Below, piece after piece: positions 54,319 to 63,500 of a stretch of 64,000 nucleotides of DNA (positions are counted from its first letter, which is position 1; each line of letters starts with the position of its first letter). The notes beneath the pieces were generated by a model. The model ran no database searches. It worked only from the letters and a program-made list of their open reading frames with translations, and was not told the origin of the DNA. Origin of the DNA: Oceanimonas sp. GK1 (GTDB lineage Bacteria > Pseudomonadota > Gammaproteobacteria > Enterobacterales > Aeromonadaceae). The DNA is taken from contig NC_016745.1 of assembly GCF_000243075.1 (NCBI RefSeq), forward strand, positions 1,939,001 through 2,003,000, read 5' to 3'. Position numbers and translations under genes: made by a program.

Positions 54319-54819
54319 ATGAGCAAGGTCTATCCGAGAAACTTCTCCCACATTGGCATTTCGGTGCCGGATCTCGACAAGGCGGTGGAGTTCTACACCC
54401 AGGTCATGGGCTGGTATTTGATCATGAAGCCCACTGAAATCACCGAGGACGACAGCGCCATCGGCGAAATGTGCACCGACGTATTCGGCGCCGGCTGGGG
54501 CAGCTTTCGCATTGCCCACCTGTCTACCGGTGATCGTATCGGCGTGGAGCTGTTCCAGTTTCGCGATCAGCAAAACCCCGATAACAACTTTGAATACTGG
54601 AAAACCGGGGTGTTTCACTTTTGCGTGCAGGATCCGGACGTGGAAGGCCTGGCCGAGCGCATTGTGGCCGCCGGCGGCAAGGCGCGCATGGAAAAACCGC
54701 GTTACTACTATCTAGGCAAAAAGCCCTACCGCATGATCTATATGGAAGACCCGTTTGGCAACATCGTGGAGATCTACAGCCACAGCTATGAGCTGATCTA
54801 TAGCGCAGGGGCTTACTAA
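54319..54819 (+). CDS. VOC-family (glyoxalase/dioxygenase-like) protein
   Basis: A 166-residue vicinal-oxygen-chelate protein. Two beta-alpha-beta-beta-beta modules are visible: the first has FSHIGISVPDLDKAVEFYTQ (metal His) and the second GVFHFCVQDPDVEGLAE (metal His), ending with MEDPFGNIVEIY (metal Glu). Relatives are glyoxalases, dioxygenases and resistance proteins. GAAGGTGA precedes the start. Probable target of the divergent LysR regulator. Its end overlaps the convergent membrane protein gene by four bases. Confidence 0.88.
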   Translation: MSKVYPRNFSHIGISVPDLDKAVEFYTQVMGWYLIMKPTEITEDDSAIGEMCTDVFGAGWGSFRIAHLSTGDRIGVELFQFRDQQNPDNNFEYWKTGVFHFCVQDPDVEGLAERIVAAGGKARMEKPRYYYLGKKPYRMIYMEDPFGNIVEIYSHSYELIYSAGAY

Positions 54820-55946
54820 TCTTGCAGGCCGGGGTATTCGTGCCGGCCTGCAAGGTGTTTTCGGCGATGGCCGAGCAGCCACCGCCAGGGAATGCAGATC
54901 AGCAAGCCCGGCAGCATCAATACATACAACAGCCAGGGTGGCAACTGAAACAGCGCCCGTGCGAGCAGGCGAAAAATCTCGCCCTTATAGGCCATCTTGG
55001 CGCTGCGGCTGGCGATTTTGGTGAACTTGACGGCGCCAACCTGGTTCAGCAACCTGAGCCCGCCCTTGCCAAAGGTGGCGGCCAGCTTGATGGTTTCCTT
55101 GCCCATGGTGCCGGAAAGGCTCACGGCCAGGCTGCCACCCAGCCGGTAAAGGGGCCGGCTGTGATCGCCAAAGGTGCGGGCGAAGCGGGCCATGGCCACC
55201 AGCTCGTCGGCGTTGCGGGTTTTCGCCATCAGCCGAAGGCCGCCGCGGGTGCGCGCCAGGGTGGTGACATTGGCAAACACCTCGTTCAGCTTGCTTAAGC
55301 TTTTGGACTGCTTGGCCGATTTGGCCGTCCGCACCAGGGTTTTGCCCAGCCAGGGCGGCAGGGTGCCCAGCCGGCGGGCGGTTTTCAGCGCCACAATGCC
55401 GCTCTTGGCCAGGGTGGCCCCTGCAGTTGCCGGCGCGGCGGCACCGGCGGTGGCCAGGGTGCCGGCACCCCCCGCCAGCTGGGCCGTGGTGGCCACCAGC
55501 CCCAGGGTGGACAGCGCCACCAGCACTTCGTCCACCTCTTCGCCCCGGGCATAGTGCATGCCCTGACGCGTGAGATCCCGAATGTCGCCGATCACCAGAA
55601 AGTCGGTGGCCACCGCCGCCGTCATGCCAATGGCCTCGTCGCTGGTGCCCAGCACCAGTCCTTCGCTCAGCTTTTCAAACTGATAACGCCAGCTTTGCCG
55701 CTGGTGGGCAATATCCTCATGCAGCGCCTGGGCCTGCGGGTTCGACCGCACATAGTCGTATTCCATAAAAAAGCCGAGATACTCATTCGCCTCGGCATAG
55801 CGCTGCTCGGCCAGCAGCTGCTGAGTGTGGGGCAGGGGATCGACGCGGCTCAGTGCCAGCGCCGACAGCGTGGTGTGCTGCAGCAGCACGGCGGCGGATA
55901 CACAGGCCAGCATCAACAACACCAGTTTTGCCAGAAGCTTGAACAT
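54816..55946 (-). CDS. Membrane protein with a pre-toxin-like segment, function unknown
   Basis: A 376-residue protein from ATG 55946 (an upstream ATG at 55979 is possible). It has an N-terminal membrane anchor (LVLLMLACVSAAVLL), a helical region, then DFLVIGDIRDLTRQGMHYA and GEEVDEVLVALSTLGLV around residue 130-165, which recalls the TG-motif pre-toxin segment of polymorphic toxins. A low-complexity Ala/Gly/Thr helix, a long basic region rich in Lys/Arg and a C-terminal pair of hydrophobic helices follow. The similarity is by eye. No immunity gene is evident. Confidence 0.65.
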   Translation of the reverse strand: MFKLLAKLVLLMLACVSAAVLLQHTTLSALALSRVDPLPHTQQLLAEQRYAEANEYLGFFMEYDYVRSNPQAQALHEDIAHQRQSWRYQFEKLSEGLVLGTSDEAIGMTAAVATDFLVIGDIRDLTRQGMHYARGEEVDEVLVALSTLGLVATTAQLAGGAGTLATAGAAAPATAGATLAKSGIVALKTARRLGTLPPWLGKTLVRTAKSAKQSKSLSKLNEVFANVTTLARTRGGLRLMAKTRNADELVAMARFARTFGDHSRPLYRLGGSLAVSLSGTMGKETIKLAATFGKGGLRLLNQVGAVKFTKIASRSAKMAYKGEIFRLLARALFQLPPWLLYVLMLPGLLICIPWRWLLGHRRKHLAGRHEYPGLQD

Positions 55947-55959
55947 GGTTTTACCAGGA

Positions 55960-56097
55960 TCAACAAAGAAGCGATCCACATCTTACTCGAAGTGGCGCTG
56001 TCAGTGAGCCATCATCCAGCAGTGAAAAACCCTCGGCACCTTTGAGCCGGGACATGGCATACTGCACCTTGCGCTGCAATTCGTCACTTGAACTCAT
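55960..56097 (-). CDS. Possible 45-residue peptide
   Basis: A short open frame beginning MSSSDELQRKVQYAMSRLKG, with a hydrophilic coding-like composition, lies just upstream of the membrane protein gene. No clear ribosome-binding site is visible. It may be a small protein or a remnant of a longer gene. Very low certainty. Confidence 0.25.
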   Translation of the reverse strand: MSSSDELQRKVQYAMSRLKGAEGFSLLDDGSLTAPLRVRCGSLLC

Positions 56098-56186
56098 GAC
56101 GAATGATGCCAGACAAATGCTAAACCTCACGGCAAACGGCCGCCAGAGGGCGGTCGGTCCCTTCAGAGGCGTTAAGGAGTGTTGTT

Positions 56187-56447
56187 GTGCAAGCAGTAAA
56201 ATCAACCCGCAAGTTGCCCCGCCGCTTTTTTGGTGTGGCTTTCGCGTTTTACATGGCAGGGATCATGGCTCTGCTAATGAGCTTTGTGATTACGGCCATG
56301 AACCAGGGGATCACGGAAGGATATGTTCTGGCCGCCCTGAATGCCTACAAGGTGGCCATGCCGGTAGCCTTTGTGTGTGTGCTGACGGTACGGCCGCTGG
56401 TGTTCAAACTGGTGGAGATGACAGTGCAGCGGCCAAATGACCATTGA
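56187..56447 (+). CDS. DUF2798-like small membrane protein
   Basis: An 86-residue inner-membrane protein with two helices (FGVAFAFYMAGIMALLMSFVITAMN and YKVAMPVAFVCVLTVRPLVFKLV), matching the two-helix layout and RPLVFKLV motif of the DUF2798 family. AAGGAG at 56174-56179 sets a GTG start at 56187. Function unknown. Confidence 0.75.
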   Translation: MQAVKSTRKLPRRFFGVAFAFYMAGIMALLMSFVITAMNQGITEGYVLAALNAYKVAMPVAFVCVLTVRPLVFKLVEMTVQRPNDH

Positions 56448-56761
56448 ACGGAAAAAGAATACTTGCTGCATCAAGCCGGGCTCATGACGTGTTACGACGG
56501 AGCCGGCTGGACCACCTTTGGCACCCGGAACGCCGGGTACCGTCCAAAGGTCGGCGGTTTACCACCAGCCGGTCGGGCCAGCGTTACTGCTGGCGGGCAA
56601 GGTCGTCATGCAGCGCCTGAGAATGAAATGGTTATTCCCTGTTTCTCTGTCAAGACAGTAGCGTTGGGTTAACGTCTCCATAAGCTGGTATATCGCCTTG
56701 CTTTCCCCCTAAGCTAAGCAGAGACAGGGCCGCTCACCGACCTGCTTCGTAATAAGGGAGA
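56448..56761. ncRNA. Gap with a 128-nt nested-palindrome element, possibly an RNA
   Basis: This 314-base gap has no convincing gene; a 69-residue frame at 56463-56672 is explained by the palindromes. Perfect arms nest as follows: CATGACG/CGTCATG (56483-56489, 56604-56610) enclose two branches. Branch one is CCGGCTGG/CCAGCCGG (56503-56510, 56565-56572), ACCTTTGG/CCAAAGGT (56514-56521, 56544-56551) and ACCCGG/CCGGGT (56523-56528, 56533-56538). Branch two is GCCAGC/GCTGGC (56577-56594). This would fold as a branched RNA or cruciform DNA. The remaining 56611-56761 is AT-richer and presumably holds the promoter of the START-domain gene. Confidence 0.45.
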
Positions 56762-57403
56762 ATGATGTTGGCACGCTGGTTACTGATGCTTTCTCTGTTT
56801 GCGGCTTTTTCGAGTGTTGCAGACAGCTCACGGCCACCGCGTTGGGAAATGGCAAAAAACCAGGACGGCATTACCATTCATACCCGGCACCATCAGCATG
56901 GCTTGGTGGAGATCCGAGCCCGTATGTTGGTAGTGACCCGCTATGCGGCCTTTATGGCACTACTGGAAGACAGCCAAAATCTGCCTAACTGGATAGATAA
57001 TGTCTCTTCAAGCCGGGTACTGAAACAGCTTTCGCCCAATGAAAATATTGTTTACACCCGTTTTCGTGCACCCTGGCCGGTACAGGACCGGGATATGGTC
57101 ACCTATTCCCGGTTTGACCAACCGCCGGGAGCCCTGGTGTTGACCATTGAAGATGCCCCGGATGCCTATCCACCGCAACCAGGGTATATTCGAATAAAAG
57201 CCGTTAAGGCCACCTGGACACTGGCAAAACTCACCAATGGCCTGACTCATATCGAATATATCGCGTTTGCCGATCCTGGTGGCAACTTACCTGGCTGGAT
57301 GGCCAACCAGCTCTCGGTGTCGAGTGCATTCAACACCTTTCAGGGGTTAAGAGAGCAGTTGCCCGAGTATCAGAACCGGGTACATTCACAAGTGAGAGAG
57401 TGA
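56762..57403 (+). CDS. Secreted START-domain lipid-binding protein
   Basis: A 213-residue protein with signal peptide (LLMLSLFAAFSSVADS) and a START fold from about residue 25. Typical pieces are WEMAKNQDGITIHTR, ALLEDSQNLPNWIDN, FRAPWPVQDRDMVTY and GGNLPGWMANQLSV. Bacterial members are periplasmic or exported, and may bind lipids or polyketides. AAGGGAGA precedes two adjacent ATGs (56762, 56765). No partner gene in the neighbourhood. Confidence 0.85.
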   Translation: MMLARWLLMLSLFAAFSSVADSSRPPRWEMAKNQDGITIHTRHHQHGLVEIRARMLVVTRYAAFMALLEDSQNLPNWIDNVSSSRVLKQLSPNENIVYTRFRAPWPVQDRDMVTYSRFDQPPGALVLTIEDAPDAYPPQPGYIRIKAVKATWTLAKLTNGLTHIEYIAFADPGGNLPGWMANQLSVSSAFNTFQGLREQLPEYQNRVHSQVRE

Positions 57404-57487
57404 TAGGGCAATTGCAAAAAGGGGGAAGTGAGATGCAAGTCGCTTGGTTGGTGATTTTGTGAGCGGTTGGGTGTTGTAGGTGGAAAG

Positions 57488-57509
57488 ATGCCGGCTCAGA
57501 GGCCGGCAT
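57488..57509. repeat. Family B-type hairpin at the DUF3422 gene end
   Basis: ATGCCGGC-TCAGAG-GCCGGCAT followed by GACGG. It is almost identical to 58975-58996; both sit just past the 3' end of a minus-strand gene and may stabilise or terminate those mRNAs. Confidence 0.7.
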
Positions 57510-57519
57510 GACGGAGTTG

Positions 57520-58764
57520 TTAGTCTTCGCCCACGCCGCGCAGCAGGCGGCGAATATAGAGCCACAGCACCAGGGCGATAAAGGGCACCGAGATGCTCAG
57601 GCCCGCTTCCAGCAGGTGGCGGTACTCTTCGTTGGCCACCAGGTTACGCAGGGTGCGGTCGATCAGGTCAAAGGCGTAGTAGGTGACCACGATAATGGAA
57701 AAGCTTTCCAGCTTGGCCTGCAGCCGCAGTTGTTCACCGGCCCGTTTGCTCAAGGTGCTGAGCATGTCGCGGTTTTGCTGCTCTACCGACAAGTCCACCT
57801 GGGAGCGCACCAGCTGGGTGGTGCGGGCCAGCCGGCGAGAGAGCTGCTCGATGCGCTGGCCGGCGGTGCGGCAGGTGCGGGTGGCCGGGTCCAGCCGGCG
57901 GTCCATAAACTGCTCTACGGTCTGGCGGCCTTCAATGCGGGTTTCCCTGAGCTCGGCAATGCGTTTATTCACCAGGGCAAAGTAGGCGTCTGCTGCCGAG
58001 AAGCGGTTGGAGGTTTGTGCCGACAAGGCTTCCAGCCGCTCCGCCAGGCTCATCAGCTGGTGCAGCAGTATTGAAGGCTCTTCCGACGCCACCCGGGTCG
58101 AGAGCTCCACCAGCTCGGTTTCCAGTTGGTTGATCACCGGCACCACCTCGTTGGCCAGGGGGAGCGCCAGCAGCGCCACATGGCGGTAGGTTTCTATTTC
58201 GCAGATGCGTTGCAGCAGACGGCCGGCCTGGCGCAGCTGCAGGCCGCGGTCCTCCACCAGCACCCGCACGAGGCCGCTGTCTTCCCGGGGGTAAAAGTCG
58301 GTCCACAGCTGGCCCACTTCCGACATCACCAGCGAGCTGTTGACCTGATTGTCGCCAAAGTGCGGCTCCAGCCAGGCGTGTTCATCGGCCTCGGGTTGAT
58401 GATCGCGAAACAGGATTTCGGCTCCACAGAGAAAGCTGCCCGGGGCGGTGTCCAGCCAGGCTTGCGGCAGTTCGGGCAGTTCCAGCTGATTCAGGGCCGT
58501 CAGCGTCAGGGTATAGAACTCGTGATGGGCCTCAAAGCGCAGGGTCAGGCGCGCGTTTTCGCCCTGCCAGAAGCGGGGCTTGCTGATGGTTTCGGTAAGC
58601 TCCAGCATGCTGCTCAGCCGGGCCAGGCTTCCACGCACCTCACTGAGCGGGGTGCCGTCGTAAGTGACCGCAATATGACGCATGCCCAGGGGCCCCTGCA
58701 GCATCTGAAACGGCCGTGCATGAACCTCTGCAATGATCTGCTCACGCAAGGGGTGACTGCGCAT
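57520..58764 (-). CDS. DUF3422-family membrane protein
   Basis: A 414-residue protein of the DUF3422 family, whose members have a soluble N-terminal domain (HPLREQIIAEVHARPF), a coiled-coil middle (ELRETRIEGRQTVEQFMDRR, then SRRLARTTQLVRSQVDLS) and two C-terminal membrane helices (SFSIIVVTYYAFDLIDR and ISVPFIALVLWLYIRRLL). The layout resembles CorA-like proteins, but no GMN motif is seen. AAGGAG sets the start at 58764; a 74-residue upstream extension is not supported. Function unknown. Confidence 0.85.
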   Translation of the reverse strand: MRSHPLREQIIAEVHARPFQMLQGPLGMRHIAVTYDGTPLSEVRGSLARLSSMLELTETISKPRFWQGENARLTLRFEAHHEFYTLTLTALNQLELPELPQAWLDTAPGSFLCGAEILFRDHQPEADEHAWLEPHFGDNQVNSSLVMSEVGQLWTDFYPREDSGLVRVLVEDRGLQLRQAGRLLQRICEIETYRHVALLALPLANEVVPVINQLETELVELSTRVASEEPSILLHQLMSLAERLEALSAQTSNRFSAADAYFALVNKRIAELRETRIEGRQTVEQFMDRRLDPATRTCRTAGQRIEQLSRRLARTTQLVRSQVDLSVEQQNRDMLSTLSKRAGEQLRLQAKLESFSIIVVTYYAFDLIDRTLRNLVANEEYRHLLEAGLSISVPFIALVLWLYIRRLLRGVGED

Positions 58765-59034
58765 GAATACTCCTTTACTTGCTGTCAGTCGAAAGCCCGG
58801 TAATTTAGCAGATTTTTGTGAGCTGGCTCCTGTTTTTTGAGGAGAAGGCGCCGGTGAAATGGACTCTCGTTCCTGCCGTTGTGGCCTGCGAGCCGGGCGC
58901 TGCTCCGCGGATGACGGGGTTGTGGCCTTGGGCTCCCGCCTTAGGAGGAGCGACCGATGAAGGGGCGGGAGCAGATGCCGGCTCACAGGCCGGCATGACG
59001 GTTGTTTTAAGTCCTTACTCCCACGTCTCCGTGT
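58765..59034. repeat. Non-coding gap with two hairpin repeats
   Basis: The 270-base gap between two minus-strand genes contains GCTCCCGCC/GGCGGGAGC (58932-58940 and 58964-58972) and the family B hairpin ATGCCGGC/GCCGGCAT at 58975-58996. No gene is supported; short open frames here are shadows. The repeats probably mark the 3' end of the oxidoreductase transcript. Confidence 0.6.
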
Positions 59035-60480
59035 TTACCAGCCGTTTTCCGCCAGCTCCCGAGGGTAGCCGCGGGCGTCGGCCAGCATAATGGCGGTGCG
59101 CTCCACCTCGGTGGCGCTTTGCTGTTGGCTCAGCGTCAGGTCGGGGGAAAGCGGCCCCGTGCTGGTCAGCCAGCCCAGCTCGGTGAGTCGGGCCACAATA
59201 CGGTCGGCGGCGGTCAGTGCTGAGCTGGCCTTGACGATTTCCACCCGGGCGTAATGGTGCCCTTCAAACGACACATCGGCGGCCCGCAGTTTCGGGTCGC
59301 TGCCCGGAATTTGCTGGGCGCCAAACAGCGGCTTGCCGGCGGGGGTGGCGCGGGCAAAGTCCGGCAGCAGCCGGGCCAGGTGGTCAATGGCCCGTTGGGT
59401 GCGGGCCTCGGCGTCGTCCCGGCTCCAGCCGTTATCCAGCTGCTGGCGATAGGCTTCAGGCAGGCGGGGCTGGGCGCTGCGTTCACAGCTTGCCACCAGG
59501 CCGTCCTTGAACAGGGTGATGGCGTCGGTCATGCCGTGCAGCTGAAACAGGCCGCCGGGGTAGGGGGTCAGCTGGGCCATGCCTTGCGGGGTGCCGCGCT
59601 CGCCGTGAAAGATCACCTCGGGCCAGCCGGCATGGCCGGGCCAGCGCGCCAGGTAGGCGGCCTTGTATTCCACCAGCCGCTGGCGGCGGTAGCCGGCCAT
59701 GTCGTCCACCAGGCCGGTGCGAAAGCCGCAGGCGTTCACCAGAAAATCCACTTCATCCACCCGCTCGCCGCCGGGGCCCACGCTTTGCACTCGCCAGCTG
59801 CATTCGTGCTGCTCCAGGTGAGTGGCGCGGGTGTTCAGGCGCAGATCGCACAGCGGCGAATGGCTTAACGCCAGGGTGGCGGTGGCGGCCATGCGGAACA
59901 GGCTCCAGCCGTATTCCTGCACCAGGATCAGCGGAAACTTCAGCCTGCCGGCATCCAGCTGGCGGGCCAGGGGGATCATCCAGTCGTCGTGGGTCTCGGC
60001 GTGTTCGGGCAGTGGCCGCTTGGCCAGAGCCTCAAATTCTTCGCGCTCATAGCAGCGGTAGTAATCGTCCGGCTCGCCCAGCACTCGGTTGGCCGGGTCT
60101 TCGTCCACCAGCAGCCGGTATTCCCGTGCCACCTGGCGCAGCCGGGGCAATAACGCTTCTGGATCGCCGGCGTCGGTGACCGGCACCGCAATGACGGTGG
60201 GGCGGCGGTTAATGCTGTGGGGGTAGGCCCGCACCGAGGCAATGGACTGACGCAGCAGGGTCAGACACTGCTCGTCGCTGATCTCCCGGTAAAGGTTGCC
60301 GCCTGCATGCAAATGGCAGATAGGCGGGCCGTTGACCAGCCCGGTGCTGCTTTCCAGCAGCAGGGTGTGAATGCCCATGTCGGTGAGGCGCAGCGCCACG
60401 GTGGCGCCGGCAATACCGCCTCCCAGAATACCCACCCGCAGCGGACGCTGGGCATAAGCGGCACAAGATGTTGTGTTCAT
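59035..60480 (-). CDS. FAD-dependent oxidoreductase of unknown substrate
   Basis: A 481-residue flavoprotein with the N-terminal FAD-binding motif GILGGGIAGATVALRLTDMG (residues about 17-36) and LLLES, and a later segment DFLVNACGFRTG typical of D-amino-acid-oxidase-like folds. Three quarters of the chain is unrecognised. It begins 78 bases downstream of the mfd stop, on the same strand. Substrate unknown. Confidence 0.8.
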   Translation of the reverse strand: MNTTSCAAYAQRPLRVGILGGGIAGATVALRLTDMGIHTLLLESSTGLVNGPPICHLHAGGNLYREISDEQCLTLLRQSIASVRAYPHSINRRPTVIAVPVTDAGDPEALLPRLRQVAREYRLLVDEDPANRVLGEPDDYYRCYEREEFEALAKRPLPEHAETHDDWMIPLARQLDAGRLKFPLILVQEYGWSLFRMAATATLALSHSPLCDLRLNTRATHLEQHECSWRVQSVGPGGERVDEVDFLVNACGFRTGLVDDMAGYRRQRLVEYKAAYLARWPGHAGWPEVIFHGERGTPQGMAQLTPYPGGLFQLHGMTDAITLFKDGLVASCERSAQPRLPEAYRQQLDNGWSRDDAEARTQRAIDHLARLLPDFARATPAGKPLFGAQQIPGSDPKLRAADVSFEGHHYARVEIVKASSALTAADRIVARLTELGWLTSTGPLSPDLTLSQQQSATEVERTAIMLADARGYPRELAENGW

Positions 60481-60553
60481 TACGTCTCGGTCAGGATAAG
60501 GGGGTGGCGCCGGTGCTGCCGGCGCGGTTGTGCTGAATCCCGTCCGTGGGAGG

Positions 60554-60573
60554 GCGCATCAGGCCTGATGCGC
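60554..60573. repeat. Perfect 20-bp palindrome at the mfd stop
   Basis: GCGCATCAGG/CCTGATGCGC straddles the mfd stop codon (60559-60561). There is no T-run, so it is not a plain terminator. It may be chance or an mRNA end hairpin. Confidence 0.6.
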
Positions 60574-63500
60574 GGCAAATTCATTGAGCATGTCGCCCAC
60601 CAGTGCCAGCCGGGCCTTGGCATCGTTACTTGGAATGGCAAAGCGCAGTTTGGTGGGGCCCTCCATTTTGTAGATGCGGGGCTGACTTTGCAACAGGCCC
60701 ACCAGATAGCCGGGATCCACTTTGGCATCCTGACCAAAGGTGATGGTGCCCCCTTGCGGGCCGGCGTCGATTTTCTCAATGCCAAGGGCACTGGCCCGGG
60801 CCTTGAGGCCGGACAGCGCGATCAGGTTTTTGCCCGGCTCCGGCAGCAGGCCAAAGCGGTCAATTAGCTCCACCTGCAGCTCGCGCAGGGCGGCGTCGTT
60901 GTCGGCGGCGGCAATGCGCTTGTACATGGACAGGCGCATGTTGACGTCGGGAATGTAGTCATCGGGCAGCAGGGCCGGCAGGCGCAGTTCAATCTCGGTC
61001 TGGCTGGCGAGCAGTTTGTCGAGCGCCGGCTCCTTGCCCGACTGCAGCGCCTTCACCGCCTGCTCCAGCATCTCCATATAAAGACTGAAGCCGATGGCGG
61101 TGATCTGGCCGCTCTGCTCGTCGCCGAGCAGCTCGCCGGCGCCACGAATTTCCAGATCATGGGTGGCCAGGGCAAAGCCGGCACCCAGATCCTCCAGGGC
61201 GGCAATGGCCTCCAGCCGCTTTTTAGCGTCGGTGGTCATGCGCTTGGGGTGGGGGGTGAGCAGATAGGCGTAGGCCTGATGGTGGGAGCGACCCACCCGG
61301 CCGCGCAACTGGTGCAGCTGGGCCAGGCCCAGCTTGTCGGCCCGGTCCATGATGATGGTGTTGGCGGTGGGCACGTCGATGCCGGTCTCGATGATGGTGG
61401 AGCACAGCAGCACGTTGAAGCGCTGGTGGTAGAAGTCCGACATCACCCGCTCCAGCTCCCGCTCGCGCATCTGGCCGTGGGCAATACCGATGCGGGCCTC
61501 GGGCACCAGGGTGCGCAGGGCGTCCAGGCTGTTTTCAATGGTCTGCACCTCGTTGTGCAGGTAGTAGACCTGGCCGCCGCGTTTGAGCTCCCGCAAAATC
61601 GCCTCGCGGATCACGGTGGGATCCGACTCGCGCACAAAGGTCTTCACTGCCAGCCGCTTGGCCGGCGGCGTGGCAATAATGGACAGGTCACGCATGCCGC
61701 CCATGGCCATGTTCAGGGTGCGGGGAATGGGGGTGGCGGTGAGGGTCAGAATGTCCACGTCGGCGCGCAGCGCCTTGATCTTGTCCTTCTGGCGCACGCC
61801 AAAGCGGTGCTCCTCGTCCACGATCAGCAGGCCGAGATCTTTAAAGCGCACGTCCTGGCTCAGCAGTTTATGGGTGCCGATCACGATGTCGATGCTGCCG
61901 TCTTCCAGCCCAACCAGCGCTTTATCCTGCTCCTTGCCGGTCTTGAACCGGCTGATGAGCTCGACTTTTACCGGCCAGTTGGCGAAGCGGTCGCGGAAGT
62001 TGTCGTAATGCTGCTGGGCCAGCAGGGTGGTGGGCACCAGCACTGCCACCTGTTTGCCGCCGTGCACCGCCACAAAGGCGGCGCGCATGGCCACTTCGGT
62101 CTTGCCAAAACCCACGTCGCCGCACACCAGCCGGTCCATGGCCCGGGCTTGAGTCATGTCGGTAAGCACGGCGTTGATGGCTTTCAGCTGATCGTCGGTT
62201 TCCTCAAAGGGGAAGGCATCGCAGAACTGGCGATAGGCCGCCTTGTCGTGGGCAATGGCCTGGCCCGGCTGGGCGGCCCGGCGGGCGTACACATCCAGCA
62301 ACTCGGCGGCCACGTCCCGCACCTTTTCGGCGGCCTTGCGCTTGGCTTTGGCCCAGGCGTCGTTGCCAAGCCGGTTGAGGGTAGGGTCGTCGGCACCGCT
62401 GTAGCGGCCTACCAGGTGCAGGGCGGTGACCGGCACATAGAGCTTGTCGCCGCCGGCGTATTCCAGGGTCAGGTATTCCGACTTCATGCCGCCGGCGTTC
62501 AAGGCCTGCAGGCCCAGGTAGCGGCCCACGCCGTGATCCAGATGCACCACCGGCTGGCCGATGGACAGCTCCGCAAGGTTGCGAATGAGGGTATCCGGGC
62601 TGAGGGCGGCGGACTTTTCCCGCCGCCGGCGCTGGATCACCCGGCCGCCGAGCAGATCGCCTTCGCAGATCAGGGCAAATTCGTCGCCCAGCACAAAACC
62701 TTGCGCCAGCGGGCCCACCAGCAGGCCGGTTTTGTCGCTGCCGGTGGCAAACTGAGTCAGGCTGTCCACCGGGGTGAGCCGCAGGGGGGAGCCCGCCAGC
62801 AGCTCGGTCAGTGCTTCGCGCCGGCCGGCGCTTTCCACCGAAAACAGAATATGGCCGGGGAACTGCTCGCAAAACGTAAGTAGCCGGGTCAGCGGCTCGG
62901 TTTTCTGGTGCTCTACCTCAAGCTCCGGCAGGGCGCGCACCGGGGCGTTAACGCGCTCGCCCTTTTCCAGCACCGGGGCCTGGCTCAGTTGCAGTCTTGG
63001 CCAGCGGTTAAGCTGGTGCAGCAGGGCGTCGGGCTTTAAATACAGCTCGTCGGGGGGCAGCAGCGGGCGCAGCAAATCGTGGCGGCGGTCTTCATAACGT
63101 TCGTTCACCTCCCGCCAGAAGGTTTGCGCCGCCGGCTCCACTTCGCCCACCGCCAGCACCAGCAGGGTCTCGGGCAGGGTGTCGAACAAGGTCTGGGTCT
63201 GTTCGAAAAACAGCGGAAAGTAATATTCAATGCCCGGCGGCAGCTGGCCCTGACTCACTCTGTGATAGAGGGATTCCGGCTCGTTGCGAAGCGCAAAGCG
63301 TTCCCGGTACTGGCCACGAAAACGCTCAATGGCGGCGCCGTCGGTGGGGAACTCCCGGGCCGGCAGCAGCCGCACTTCCTGCACCTTGTCTTTGGAGCGC
63401 TGGGTATCCGGGTCAAAGGGGCGCAGGGTGTCGATTTCGTCGTCGAAAAAGTCAATGCGCACCGGCTCCTCGGCGCCCATGGGGAACAGATCCAGCAGCG

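Noticed and set aside
56483-56660. Integron attC site (palindromic element followed by GTTGGGT near 56652)
   Set aside because: No matching RYYYAAC left core is found, no integrase is near, and the arms are too perfect and multi-branched for attC.
56463-56672. A 69-residue open frame in the gap before the START-domain gene
   Set aside because: Its bases are better explained by the nested palindromes; there is no ribosome-binding site.
61159-62883. A 574-residue plus-strand frame opposite mfd
   Set aside because: Antisense shadow of a fully conserved gene; His, Gly and Gln-rich with no motif.
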